Counted from the stretch's first letter, positions 1 through 7,880 are shown. The stretch: DNA of 27,767 nucleotides from Bacteroidales bacterium (GCA_024681565.1 JAILAO010000054.1:1-27767); one strand, 5' to 3'. Notes: generated from the sequence alone by a model not told the origin. Numbers and translations: made by a program.

Positions 1-10
1 TACACAACTG

Positions 11-2923
11 ATGGCCAGGAGGATTCGCCGAATCCTCCTGGTTTGTAACAACTATGACAGCTTCTCTCTCGAGGAGGACGGACACATCGAGGCCCAGATC
101 ACCCAGGACTACGCGGAACTCAACCTGAGCAATCCTCCCGCCATCGTGCGGGCCGAGTCCACCGCGGATGCCATCGAGGTGCTCCGGAACGATACGCATT
201 TCGACCTCATCATCACGATGTACAATGTCGGAAAGCTCGACGTGTTCGGCTTCTCGCTCCAGGCCAAGGAGCTCGTGCCCGACACGCCGATCGTCCTGCT
301 GAGTTCCTTCTCCCGGGAGATCTACCGCCGGATAGCGGAAAGCGACCACGCCGGTGTCGACTACGTCTTCTGCTGGAACAACAGCACGGACGTGCTCATC
401 GCCATCATCAAACTCCTCGAAGACCGGCTCAACGCCGAACACGACTGCCTGGAGATGGGAGCCCGCGTCATCCTGCTTGTGGAAGATTCCGTGCGCTATT
501 ACTCGACTTACCTGCCGCTGCTCTACAAGCTGGTGCTCCAGCAGAACAGCGAAGCGGTGCGTGACGCGCTCAATGAGGAGCAGCAGTACCTGCGCAAGCG
601 CGCCCGTCCCAAGATCCTGATGGCCACGTGCTACGACGAGGCCTATGATTATTACCATAAATATCGCTCCAACATCATCGGCATTATCTCCGACATCGGT
701 TTCGTCGTCCACAAGGGCGACAAGCCGGAGCAGGAGAAGATCGACGCCGGCATCGACCTCTGCCGCCTGGTGCGGCAGGAAAACCCGACGCTGCCTTTCC
801 TCATGCAGTCGTCGCAGGAAAGCATGCGCGCCGTGGCCGACCAGCTGGGCGTGGGTTTCGTGCACAAGCGCTCCAAGACCCTCACCCAGGAGGTGTCGGA
901 CTACATCGGGCGCGAATTCGGCTTCGGCGACTTCGTCGTCACCGATCCCGTGACCGGGCGCGTCACCGCCCGCGCCCGCAATCTTTACGAGTTCGAACAG
1001 GTGGTTGCCGCGATGTCCGACCGGGCCCTGCGCGAGCTGGCGGACAAGAACTACATCTCCCGCTGGCTGTACGGCCGGGGTATCTTCGCGATCGGCGACC
1101 TGTTCCGCCCGATCCGCATCCAGTCGGACGAGGATGTCGCCCACGTGCGCGAAATGAATCTCCGGATGATCCGCGACTATCGCATCAGCCAGGGACTCGG
1201 CGTGGTGGCGAGCTTCGACCCGGCCACCTACAACGATGCCATCTGGTTCGCCCGCATCGGCAAGGGTTCCCTGGGTGGAAAGGCGCGCGGCCTGGCGTTC
1301 CTGAACCACATCCTCCAGAAATACGACCTCTATGACAAGTGGGAGGATGTGCGCGTGCTCGTGCCGCGCACCCTCGTGGTCACCACCGAATTCTTCGACC
1401 GTTTCATCCGGGAGAACGGCCTGAAATACGTCATCAACTCCGAACTGTCGGATGCCGAGATCCTCTCGGAATTCGTCGCTTCTACGCTTCCGCAGGAGCT
1501 CACCGATGCGCTGCGCATCTTTATCCGCAATGTCCGGAAGCCCCTTGCCGTGCGCTCTTCATCAAAGCTGGAAGATTCTTATTATCAGCCGTTTGCTGGA
1601 GTCTATTCGACCTACATGATCCCGCATACGGAGAATGAGGACCAGGAACTCCGCCTGCTCTCCAAGGCCATCAAGAGCGTCTATGCCTCCGTGTATTTCG
1701 CCTCGTCGAGAGGCTATATTACGGCCACGGCCAATGTCCTCTCCGAAGAAAAGATGGCCATCGTCCTGCAGGAGATCTGCGGCAGCGAGGACCGCGGCTA
1801 TTTCTTTCCGACTTTCTCGGGCGTGGCCCGCTCGGTCAATTTCTACCCGATCGGCTATGAAACGCCGGAGGACGGCGTGGCCAAGATTGCGTTTGGCCTG
1901 GGCAAGGCCGTCGTGGACGGCGACCAGGTGCTCCGCTTTTCGCCGAAGTACCCGCGCAACGTCCTGCAAACCTCTACGCCGGACCTGACGATCCGGGAAA
2001 CGCAGCAGGCGATGTTCGCCCTGGACCTTCAGCCGGACAAGTTCAAGACCTCGGTGGACGACGCCGTCAACCTGGACCGTATCCCGATCACGGAATGCGG
2101 GGACTTCCGCAACTTTTCCCGGGTGGTCTCCACCTACGACTACGAAAACATGCGCATGGTGGATTCTCCGGCCCCGCAAGGCCCGAAATTCGTCACCTTC
2201 GCCCATATTCTCAAATACAACACCTTCCCCCTTGCCGACATCCTCAACCGCTTGCTGGACATCATGCAGAAAGAGGTCAAGTGCGGCGTGGAGATCGAGT
2301 TCGCCGCCAACCTGGACGTCGATGCGGAAAGCCCCGCCATTTTCAACGTCCTGCAGGTGCGGCCGATCTCGGCCGACGGCCTGGATGCGGAGGTGGACTG
2401 GGACGACATCGACGCGGGGGATGCCATCGTCTCCTCCGGGAGTGCCATCGGACCGGGCTGGATCACCGGCGTACGCGATATCGTCTATCTGCGTGAATCG
2501 GCTTTCGATGTACTCAAGACCCGCGAGATGGCGACCGAATTGAAGGAACTCAACGCCCGCATGCGGACGGCCGGCCGCCCCTATGTCCTGGTCGGTTACG
2601 GCCGCTGGGGCTCCAGCATTCCGTCGCTGGGCGTGCCGGTGCAGTGGAGCGACATCTCCGAGGCCCGGGCCATCGTGGAGTGCTGCCTGGACCATTTCCG
2701 GGTAGATCCGAGCCAGGGAACCCATTTCTTCCAGAACATGACCTCCTTCAACGCCGGTTACGTCAACGTGAATCCTTTCGCCCGCGACGGGGAGTGCTTC
2801 GATGCGGCGCGGCTGGATGCGATGCCGGCCGAGTTCGAGACCGACTATCTGCGCCAGGTACATTTCGGGGAAGACCTCCAGATCTGTATCGACGGCCGTT
2901 CGGGCCGGGCCTTGATCAAATAG
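11..2923 (+). CDS. Two-receiver / PEP-synthase-type (PPDK_N) fusion protein
   Basis: This 970-residue protein has two receiver-like domains followed by a pyruvate phosphate dikinase N-terminal (ATP-grasp) domain. The first receiver-like domain (about 6-140) has no Asp at the expected phosphorylation site (LIITMYNVG, around 67-74). The second (about 152-300) looks intact: acidic pocket in LVEDS (156-160), candidate phospho-acceptor Asp228 in SDIGF and Lys286. The PPDK_N part (about 405-790) carries GGKARG at 422-427, VRSSSKLEDS at 514-523 and a closing QVRPIS. I see no phosphohistidine swivel domain and no C-terminal PEP-binding barrel, so it should not be a complete PEP synthase, although such proteins are often named that way. 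The last 180 residues (with GYGRWGS and GTHFFQNM) match no domain I can name. Only 10 bases precede the ATG, so a slightly earlier start is possible. The esterase gene follows after 6 bp. The family assignment is good; the biochemical role is unknown. Confidence 0.85.
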   Translation: MARRIRRILLVCNNYDSFSLEEDGHIEAQITQDYAELNLSNPPAIVRAESTADAIEVLRNDTHFDLIITMYNVGKLDVFGFSLQAKELVPDTPIVLLSSFSREIYRRIAESDHAGVDYVFCWNNSTDVLIAIIKLLEDRLNAEHDCLEMGARVILLVEDSVRYYSTYLPLLYKLVLQQNSEAVRDALNEEQQYLRKRARPKILMATCYDEAYDYYHKYRSNIIGIISDIGFVVHKGDKPEQEKIDAGIDLCRLVRQENPTLPFLMQSSQESMRAVADQLGVGFVHKRSKTLTQEVSDYIGREFGFGDFVVTDPVTGRVTARARNLYEFEQVVAAMSDRALRELADKNYISRWLYGRGIFAIGDLFRPIRIQSDEDVAHVREMNLRMIRDYRISQGLGVVASFDPATYNDAIWFARIGKGSLGGKARGLAFLNHILQKYDLYDKWEDVRVLVPRTLVVTTEFFDRFIRENGLKYVINSELSDAEILSEFVASTLPQELTDALRIFIRNVRKPLAVRSSSKLEDSYYQPFAGVYSTYMIPHTENEDQELRLLSKAIKSVYASVYFASSRGYITATANVLSEEKMAIVLQEICGSEDRGYFFPTFSGVARSVNFYPIGYETPEDGVAKIAFGLGKAVVDGDQVLRFSPKYPRNVLQTSTPDLTIRETQQAMFALDLQPDKFKTSVDDAVNLDRIPITECGDFRNFSRVVSTYDYENMRMVDSPAPQGPKFVTFAHILKYNTFPLADILNRLLDIMQKEVKCGVEIEFAANLDVDAESPAIFNVLQVRPISADGLDAEVDWDDIDAGDAIVSSGSAIGPGWITGVRDIVYLRESAFDVLKTREMATELKELNARMRTAGRPYVLVGYGRWGSSIPSLGVPVQWSDISEARAIVECCLDHFRVDPSQGTHFFQNMTSFNAGYVNVNPFARDGECFDAARLDAMPAEFETDYLRQVHFGEDLQICIDGRSGRALIK

Positions 2924-2929
2924 ATTATT

Positions 2930-3733
2930 ATGAAAAGGAACTTATTGCTAGTCATTGCATGGGTCATTGTATCCTGTAGCTTCGCTTCAGCCCAAGTGGT
3001 GCGGGACCTGTCTTTCCGGCCGGACGTTTCGGATCCGTATGTCCAGGAACGCTGCCTCTTGGATATCTATGCTCCGGAAGGGGCGGAAGACCTGCCGGTG
3101 GTGGTCTGGTTCCACGGCGGCGGACTGACGGGCGGCAACAAGACCTCCGTGCCGCGCGACCTCAGGGAGAGCGGCTATGTGGTCGTTTCGGCCGGCTACC
3201 GGCTGATTCCGCGCGGAACGGTCGCCGACTGTCTGGACGATGCCGCCGCGGCCGTGGCCTGGACTTTCCGGCATGTTGCCGAATACGGCGGTTCGCCGGA
3301 CAAGATCTTCCTGTCCGGGCATTCCGCCGGGGGTTACCTGATCGACCTGCTGGGCCTGGACAAACGCTGGCTGGCGAAATACGGCATCGATGCCGACAGC
3401 GTGGCCGGACTGATCCCGTTCAGCGGCCAGGTGCTCACGCACTACTCCCACCGCAAGACTCTCGGGATGACCCCGTACCAGCCCCTGATCGATGAATATG
3501 CGCCGCTGGCGCACGTCCGGGCCGATGCTCCGCCCATCGTCATCATCTCCGGGGACCGCGAGCTTGAACTCTACGGCCGCTACGAGGAGACTGCTTATTT
3601 CTGGCGTCTGCTCCGGATGGTCGGCCACCCGGATGCCACGCTCTATGAACTCCAGGGTTTCAACCATGGGAATATGGCCGCACCGGCCGTCCAAATCCTC
3701 AAGGACCATGTCAAGCGCATCCTTCAGAAATAA
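2930..3733 (+). CDS. Exported alpha/beta-hydrolase, esterase/lipase type
   Basis: A 267-residue hydrolase that probably acts on ester bonds outside the cytoplasm. The first 21 residues (MKRN, a hydrophobic stretch, then SFASA) form a signal peptide with likely cleavage before QVV. The fold's landmarks are present: oxyanion motif HGGG at 62-65, nucleophile elbow GHSAGG at 130-135 (Ser132), acid Asp209 in SGDRE and a late His246 in FNHGN. The HGGG plus GxSAGG pattern is that of the carboxylesterase/BD-FAE and hormone-sensitive-lipase-like group. The substrate cannot be read from sequence. It starts 6 bp after the receiver/PPDK_N gene, and its last 26 bases overlap the start of the DUF1460 gene, so the three are probably cotranscribed. 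Confidence 0.85.
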   Translation: MKRNLLLVIAWVIVSCSFASAQVVRDLSFRPDVSDPYVQERCLLDIYAPEGAEDLPVVVWFHGGGLTGGNKTSVPRDLRESGYVVVSAGYRLIPRGTVADCLDDAAAAVAWTFRHVAEYGGSPDKIFLSGHSAGGYLIDLLGLDKRWLAKYGIDADSVAGLIPFSGQVLTHYSHRKTLGMTPYQPLIDEYAPLAHVRADAPPIVIISGDRELELYGRYEETAYFWRLLRMVGHPDATLYELQGFNHGNMAAPAVQILKDHVKRILQK

Positions 3734-4610
3734 ATGGCTCGCGGCCGGGCTGCTGCTGGCCCTGACCCTGCCCCTGTCGGCGCAGCAGCGCTATGAGTCC
3801 ACCGCGCAGGATATCGCCCTCGGTGAGATGATCCTCGGCGACCTGGGAGCCGCCGCGGGCAGGGAGAGCGGTCCCGAACTGATGATCCGGGCTGCCCGGA
3901 TGATGCTGGGCCAGGAATACGTGGCCAATACGCAGGAGGGCCGGGAAGAGAAACTCCGCATCTATCTGACCAAGACCGACTGCATCCTTTTCGTGGACAA
4001 TACCCTGGGACTCGTGCTGACCGCACAGCGCCTGGGGGAGGCCGCCACCTTCGAGGACCTCGCGCAGACGCTCGAACCGGCGCGCCACAATGAGCAGCGC
4101 ATCGCCGACGGCTTCGCGGGTTATGCCACCCGCGTCCACTACGTCACGGAGTGGATCGACCGGGGCGTAGCTGCGGGCGTTTTCAGCAACCTGACGGACA
4201 GCCTGGGCGGCGTGCCCGACACCCGGACCATCCAGTTCATGTCCACGCATCCGGACAGCTATGCCCCGCTGACGGGGGAGTCTCCGACCGCGCAGCGGAA
4301 CCTCGGCGATATCGTCCGGATGGAAGAGGCCGTGAACCGGATCCCGCGCAGCTATATTCCCAAGGGAAAACTCCCGGAGGTCGAGGACCGCATCCAGAGC
4401 GGGGACATCCTCTGCTTCGCCACTTCTATCGACGGACTGGACTATTCCCATGTGGTGATCGCCTACCGGGCGAAAAAAGGAGACCGGCTCGGTTTCATCC
4501 ATGCCTCCTCGGCGGCCCGGAAGGTAATCGTGGAGCCGCGCACGCTGGAAGCCTATCTCCAGGCGCACGGCAGGATTACGGGCATCTCTGTACTGAGGCT
4601 GGAAAAATGA
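3708..4610 (+). CDS. Exported DUF1460 (N-acetylmuramoyl-L-alanine amidase-like) protein
   Basis: A 300-residue protein of the DUF1460 family, which has a papain/NlpC-like fold and is annotated as N-acetylmuramoyl-L-alanine amidase-like. The catalytic Cys is probably Cys92 in TDCILFVDN, with His248 in DYSHVVIAYR as the likely partner; the C-terminal GFIHASSAARKV stretch is also typical. The start chosen is the ATG at 3708, inside the end of the esterase gene in another frame. It gives a clean signal peptide (positively charged start, WLAAGLLLALTLPLSA, then QQ). The open frame runs back to 3492, but that upstream part reads as esterase shadow. An ATG at 3734 is out of frame. The product should act in the periplasm, probably on a muropeptide or amide substrate; the exact substrate is an inference. 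Confidence 0.85.
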   Translation: MSSASFRNKWLAAGLLLALTLPLSAQQRYESTAQDIALGEMILGDLGAAAGRESGPELMIRAARMMLGQEYVANTQEGREEKLRIYLTKTDCILFVDNTLGLVLTAQRLGEAATFEDLAQTLEPARHNEQRIADGFAGYATRVHYVTEWIDRGVAAGVFSNLTDSLGGVPDTRTIQFMSTHPDSYAPLTGESPTAQRNLGDIVRMEEAVNRIPRSYIPKGKLPEVEDRIQSGDILCFATSIDGLDYSHVVIAYRAKKGDRLGFIHASSAARKVIVEPRTLEAYLQAHGRITGISVLRLEK

Positions 4611-4775
4611 TTGCGGAAGTGTCGTAATCATTTCATTCAAGCAAATATAAACAACTTTGTTACATCCGGGGCCCGCCATGGGGAGAGCCCCTTTCCGGGC
4701 GTCTGAAAATAACAAAAAAGTTATTCGCTTTTTGGTGATTCAGGGGCGTTTTTTTTATTTATATTTGCTCTCGAC
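4611..4775. other. Intergenic gap with G/C-rich stem structure
   Basis: This 165-bp gap has no gene that I can support. It holds a possible nested stem: GCCCG (4671-4675) pairs with CGGGC (4696-4700), and inside it GGGG (4680-4683) pairs with CCCC (4688-4691) around AGAG. No T tract follows, so it is not a standard intrinsic terminator. A perfect 6-bp inverted repeat, AATAAC/GTTATT, lies at 4708-4725 around six A residues. On the minus strand a perfect TATATTTG (4642-4649) would point back into the DUF1460 gene, but no TTTG lies at the right distance upstream of it. The pgeF promoter element is at the right-hand end. Confidence 0.4.
4760..4767 (+). promoter_or_regulatory. Promoter -7 element upstream of pgeF
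   Basis: TATATTTG is a perfect match to the Bacteroidetes -7 consensus TAnnTTTG. The nearest upstream TTTG (4731-4734) is 25 bp away, longer than the usual spacing of about 19-21 bp, so the -33 element is poor. Transcription would begin around 4771-4775, leaving almost no 5' leader before the ATG at 4776. Confidence 0.55.
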
Positions 4776-5459
4776 ATGACCTCAGAAAGCCCATTACTCC
4801 AGTACAATCTGGGTCCGGGAGCCGAAGCTTTTTCGACCCGCCGCGACTCGGTTCTTCCTTATCCTGTGATCCAGGGACACCAGGTCCACGGCTTCCGCGT
4901 CGGTCTCGTGGACCGTCCCGACATGACCAAGGATGAGTTGAGCGGTTATGACGCCCTGGTGACCTCTCTGCCCGGCTGCGCCATCGGCGTACATACGGCG
5001 GACTGCGTCCCCATCCTTCTCTATAACGCCCAGCGCAGGGTCGTCGCCGCCATCCATTCCGGTTGGAAAGGGACGGTACAGCGCATCTCGCAGAAGGTTC
5101 TTTTCGTGTTGAAGCAGGAGTATGGCGGACGACCGGAGGAGATCCGCGCCGTCATCGGCCCGGCCATCGGTCCGGACAGTTTCCAGGTAGGCGAGGAAGT
5201 GGTCCAGTTCTTCAAGGAGCAGAATTTCCCCTTGGATGACATCTGGTCCTTCCGGCCCGGTCGCAGCGGGATTCCGATGGCCGACGGCCATCACATCGAT
5301 CTCTTCAAGGCCAACCGCTGGCTGCTGGAAGAAGCGGGCGTGCCCGCCGCCAACATCCAGGTGGCGGGGATTGATTCCTACACCGACACGTCTTTCTTCT
5401 CCGCCCGACGGGAGGGGCTTTCCTGCGGCCGCACCATCAGCTTCATCCGCTTGGTATAG
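4776..5459 (+). CDS. pgeF: Peptidoglycan editing factor / YfiH-type multicopper-oxidase-like protein
   Basis: A 227-residue member of the YfiH/PgeF/LACC1 family (formerly called polyphenol oxidase or laccase domain). In E. coli the family member prevents wrong amino acids from entering the peptidoglycan stem peptide. Other members act as purine nucleoside phosphorylases or adenosine deaminases, so a nucleoside role is an alternative. The metal-binding His-Cys-His triad is visible as His38 (HQVHG), Cys77 (TADCVPI) and His94 (HSGWKGT). FSTRR near residue 19 and the C-terminal SCGR are also typical. There is no signal peptide, so it is cytoplasmic. The ATG at 4776 places FSTRR at the usual distance from the N terminus. 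It has its own promoter element and lies beside a DUF1460 amidase-like gene. Confidence 0.9.
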   Translation: MTSESPLLQYNLGPGAEAFSTRRDSVLPYPVIQGHQVHGFRVGLVDRPDMTKDELSGYDALVTSLPGCAIGVHTADCVPILLYNAQRRVVAAIHSGWKGTVQRISQKVLFVLKQEYGGRPEEIRAVIGPAIGPDSFQVGEEVVQFFKEQNFPLDDIWSFRPGRSGIPMADGHHIDLFKANRWLLEEAGVPAANIQVAGIDSYTDTSFFSARREGLSCGRTISFIRLV

Positions 5460-5462
5460 GAC

Positions 5463-5495
5463 GCTGGTTCCCAGCCGGTTTTGCTTTGTTTTTTC
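5463..5495 (+). terminator. Possible weak terminator after pgeF
   Basis: GCTGG (5463-5467) and CCAGC (5471-5475) form a 5-bp stem with a 3-base loop, starting 3 bp after the pgeF stop codon. A T-rich stretch interrupted by G and C follows, up to a run of six T at 5489-5494. The stem is short and the T-rich part also contains the next gene's promoter, so this is a tentative call. Confidence 0.35.
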
Positions 5496-5514
5496 TGGAA
5501 AATCCTTATTTTTG
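5485..5514 (+). promoter_or_regulatory. Promoter for the DUF4251 lipoprotein gene
   Basis: TTTG (5485-5488) and TATTTTTG (5507-5514, a perfect TAnnTTTG) are 18 bp apart, close to the usual Bacteroidetes -33/-7 arrangement. Transcription would start near 5520, about 10 bases before the ATG at 5531. This also argues against the in-frame ATG at 5486, which lies inside the promoter. Confidence 0.6.
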
Positions 5515-5530
5515 GGAAAAAGTTGGAGTT

Positions 5531-6067
5531 ATGCTGAACCAAACCAGATTCCCGGGATTCGCGGCCGTTCTGCTTTCGGCTGCGGTCCTGCTTTGCAGCG
5601 CCTGCGGTATCGCCGGGACTTCCGCAGAAAGGGCGGCGGAGGCGGCCCGTGTCGAACGCCTTGTCCAGGAGCGCCTGGATGCCCGGAGCTTCCGGGTGGA
5701 TATCGACCGGATGCTTCCCATGCGGGGCGGCGGACGGGCGCTGACTTCCCCTTATTCCGTCACCGTGGACGGGACGAAGCTGATCTCGAACCTCCCGTAT
5801 TTCGGGGTGGCGCACAATGTGCCTTACGGGGGAGGCAAGGTCCTCACCTTCGAGTCCGAGATCGCCTCATACCGGGAGGAAGCCGGAGAACAGGACAGCC
5901 GCAAGATCGTCCTGTCGACGGACAACGGCGAGGACGTGCTGACCTACACGCTGCTGGTGTTCACCAACGGGAAGGTCTCCCTCGATGTCGTGTCCCGCAA
6001 CCGCGAGCCGATTTCCTTCCAGGGTACGCTCGATGCCGACGCGGATCCGAAGAAAACGGACCAATAG
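5531..6067 (+). CDS. DUF4251 family putative lipoprotein
   Basis: A 178-residue protein resembling the DUF4251 family, found mainly in Bacteroidetes and without a known function. The N terminus (MLNQTRFPGF, hydrophobic stretch, LCSAC) looks like a lipoprotein signal with Cys25 as the lipidated residue; the lipobox is loose. Typical features of the mature part are an early helix (RLVQERLDARSFRVDI), then a beta-rich body with VTVDGTKLISNLPYFG and a Gly-rich turn near residue 100. The ATG at 5531 is preferred over an in-frame ATG at 5486 because it gives the lipoprotein signal and lies downstream of the promoter. The protein should sit on the periplasmic side of the inner or outer membrane. It is flanked by its own promoter and a strong terminator, so it is probably a single-gene unit. 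Confidence 0.75.
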   Translation: MLNQTRFPGFAAVLLSAAVLLCSACGIAGTSAERAAEAARVERLVQERLDARSFRVDIDRMLPMRGGGRALTSPYSVTVDGTKLISNLPYFGVAHNVPYGGGKVLTFESEIASYREEAGEQDSRKIVLSTDNGEDVLTYTLLVFTNGKVSLDVVSRNREPISFQGTLDADADPKKTDQ

Positions 6068-6087
6068 GCGTTTTCTGCGTTTTTTTT
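6051..6087 (+). terminator. Intrinsic terminator overlapping the DUF4251 stop codon
   Basis: A perfect 8-bp stem, AGAAAACG (6051-6058) with CGTTTTCT (6069-6076), encloses a 10-base loop that contains the TAG stop codon (6065-6067). A run of eight T residues follows at 6080-6087. The stem is AT-rich but perfect, and the T run is strong. Confidence 0.7.
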
Positions 6088-6119
6088 CGTATCTTGCCTC
6101 CTGTTAGCAGTATTGTATT

Positions 6120-6986
6120 ATGACAGAAGGCAAAGCCATCATTTTGCTGCACTGTCCGGACAGGCAGGGCATCATCACCGACGTGACGGGCTTCATCACG
6201 CGCAATCACGGAAACATCGTTTATATCGACCAGTATGTGGACACCATCGAAGGGCGTCTGTTCATGCGTATCGAGTGGGAACTGGCGGGTTTCTTCATTC
6301 CGCGGGAGCACATCAAGGAGGTGGTGGACGAACTGTTTGCCGAGCGTTACGGGATGTATTCAAGCATCTTTTTCAGCGACGAGCGGCCGCGCATGGCCAT
6401 TTTCGTGAGCCGGATGAGCCACTGTCTCTACGACCTGCTGGCACGTTACCGCGCGGGTGAATGGGAGGTGGACATCCCCTGTATCATCAGCAACCATGAG
6501 GACCTGCGCTTCGTGGGGGAGCAGTTCGGCATTCCTTTCCATGTCTGGGAGATCGCGCCGGACAAGTCCAACATCGCAGCGGTGGAACAGGAGCAGATGG
6601 CGCTGCTGGAACGCGAGCACATTTCGATGATCGTGCTGGCGCGCTACATGCAGGTCATCGGCGATGCGATGATCGCGAAATACCCCCACCATATCATCAA
6701 CATCCACCATTCCTTCCTGCCGGCTTTCGTGGGGGCGCGTCCCTATCACCAGGCCTACGAGCGGGGCGTCAAGATCATCGGCGCCACCAGCCATTATGTC
6801 ACGCGGGAACTGGACGCCGGCCCCATCATCGAACAGGACGTGGTACGGATCAGCCACAAGGATACGCCGGACAGCCTGGTGCTGAAGGGACGTGACCTGG
6901 AGAAAATCGTGCTCAGCCGTGCGGTGACCAAGCACATCGAAAGGAAAATCCTGACCTACAAGAACCGGACGGTCGTCTTCGGTTAG
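6120..6986 (+). CDS. purU: Formyltetrahydrofolate deformylase
   Basis: A 288-residue cytoplasmic enzyme that hydrolyses 10-formyltetrahydrofolate to tetrahydrofolate and formate, balancing the one-carbon pool and supplying formate. An N-terminal ACT domain (about 6-85, starting ILLHCPDRQGI) is followed by a formyltransferase-fold domain (about 90-288). Catalytic residues typical of the family are visible: Asn194 and His196 in INIHHSFLPAF, and Asp232 in LDAGPIIEQD. The length is normal for PurU, and the ACT domain separates it from PurN. It lies downstream of a terminator. A weak -7-like TATCTTG at 6090-6096 may be its promoter, but this matches the consensus poorly. Its stop overlaps the 3' end of the potassium channel gene by 4 bp on the opposite strand. 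Confidence 0.93.
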   Translation: MTEGKAIILLHCPDRQGIITDVTGFITRNHGNIVYIDQYVDTIEGRLFMRIEWELAGFFIPREHIKEVVDELFAERYGMYSSIFFSDERPRMAIFVSRMSHCLYDLLARYRAGEWEVDIPCIISNHEDLRFVGEQFGIPFHVWEIAPDKSNIAAVEQEQMALLEREHISMIVLARYMQVIGDAMIAKYPHHIINIHHSFLPAFVGARPYHQAYERGVKIIGATSHYVTRELDAGPIIEQDVVRISHKDTPDSLVLKGRDLEKIVLSRAVTKHIERKILTYKNRTVVFG

Positions 6987-7786
6987 TCGTTCCGGGATCC
7001 GTCGTCCGTTTTTTCTTCCCCGGAGTTTTCTTTGTCCCGGGTTCTCCTGTTCTGTTGCTTGCGGCTGCGCAGCTCTTCCAGGTAACTGGCCGTGATGACA
7101 CCGGAGGGCAGAGCGATGATGGCCACGCCGAAAAGCGAGGAGAGCATGCTGACGAGACGCCCGATGTCCGTCACCGGGGTCAGGTCTCCGTAGCCGACGG
7201 TAGTCAGGGTCACCGTGGCCCAGTACAGGGCGTCGAAGAAATCCGTGAAGGTGGGCTGGCCCGTGACCGGGTTGATGTGGGGCTCGGCGTTGAACATGAT
7301 CAGGCCCGTGACGAAGATGTAGAAGAGGCAGAAGCCCAGCACCGTCAGCAGTACGTTCTTTTCCCGTTTGATGACGTTCCAGAGCAACTCGAACTTGTCC
7401 GAATAGCGGAGGAACTTCAGGATCCGGAGCAGCCGGAACATCCGGCTGATTCGGAAGATCTTGAATCCCGGTGCGATAAGGCTCATCGCCGGCAGGATGG
7501 ACAGGATATCGATAATGGCCGCCGGCGTGAACGGGTAGATCAGGAAGGACCAGAATCCCTTGTTGAGCTTGTAGTCGGCCGTACACCAGCGGAGGAGGTA
7601 ATCTATGATGAAGATGGAGACCGTGACGATTTCTATGATGTGGAAGACCGGTCTGGTCTCCTTGAAGCACAGGGGCAGGATGCTGAGGGTGATCATGATC
7701 AGCATGAAGGCGTCGTACAAGATGCTGCCGCGGTCCTTGCCTTTCCGGGGCTCGACGATTTCGAAAATCCGTTTTCTGATTTCCAT
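6983..7786 (-). CDS. Voltage-gated-type potassium channel, six-helix
   Basis: A 267-residue inner-membrane protein of the voltage-gated ion channel superfamily. The selectivity filter TVGYGD is at 196-201, preceded by a pore helix (FFDALYWATVTLT). The voltage-sensor-like S4 helix lies at about 111-127 with basic residues about every third position (FRISRMFRLLRILKFLR). Hydrophobic segments near 24-41, 48-66, 80-104, 145-165 and 212-235 complete a six-helix topology. The C-terminal tail (about 238-267) is charged, probably cytoplasmic, and too short for an RCK or cyclic-nucleotide domain. The gene is convergent with purU (4-bp overlap) and has its own promoter-like element. Potassium selectivity follows from the filter; gating and role are unknown. 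Confidence 0.9.
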   Translation of the reverse strand: MEIRKRIFEIVEPRKGKDRGSILYDAFMLIMITLSILPLCFKETRPVFHIIEIVTVSIFIIDYLLRWCTADYKLNKGFWSFLIYPFTPAAIIDILSILPAMSLIAPGFKIFRISRMFRLLRILKFLRYSDKFELLWNVIKREKNVLLTVLGFCLFYIFVTGLIMFNAEPHINPVTGQPTFTDFFDALYWATVTLTTVGYGDLTPVTDIGRLVSMLSSLFGVAIIALPSGVITASYLEELRSRKQQNRRTRDKENSGEEKTDDGSRND

Positions 7787-7814
7787 AGGTATAGGGATTC
7801 GTTTCAGACAGTTA

Positions 7815-7822
7815 CAAATATA
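7815..7822 (-). promoter_or_regulatory. Promoter -7 element for the potassium channel gene
   Basis: Read on the minus strand this is TATATTTG, a perfect TAnnTTTG. The channel's ATG is 28 bp downstream, giving a leader of about 20 bases. No good TTTG is seen at the -33 position. Confidence 0.5.
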
Positions 7823-7880
7823 ATCCTTTTTGAGCTATCTTGAGACCGGTGGGATAAAAAAACGAGTCTGCCTGATATGA

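Noticed and set aside
1562..2863. A 433-codon minus-strand open frame opposite the receiver/PPDK_N gene
   Set aside because: The plus-strand protein has conserved PPDK_N motifs across this stretch; the antisense product has none.
4642..4649. A perfect minus-strand TATATTTG in the gap before pgeF
   Set aside because: There is no TTTG at the right distance upstream and no minus-strand gene for it to serve; it would only make antisense RNA to the DUF1460 gene.
4668..4700. The G/C-rich stem after the DUF1460 gene as an intrinsic terminator or tRNA-like element
   Set aside because: No T tract follows the stem, and there is no cloverleaf, anticodon arm or T-loop sequence.
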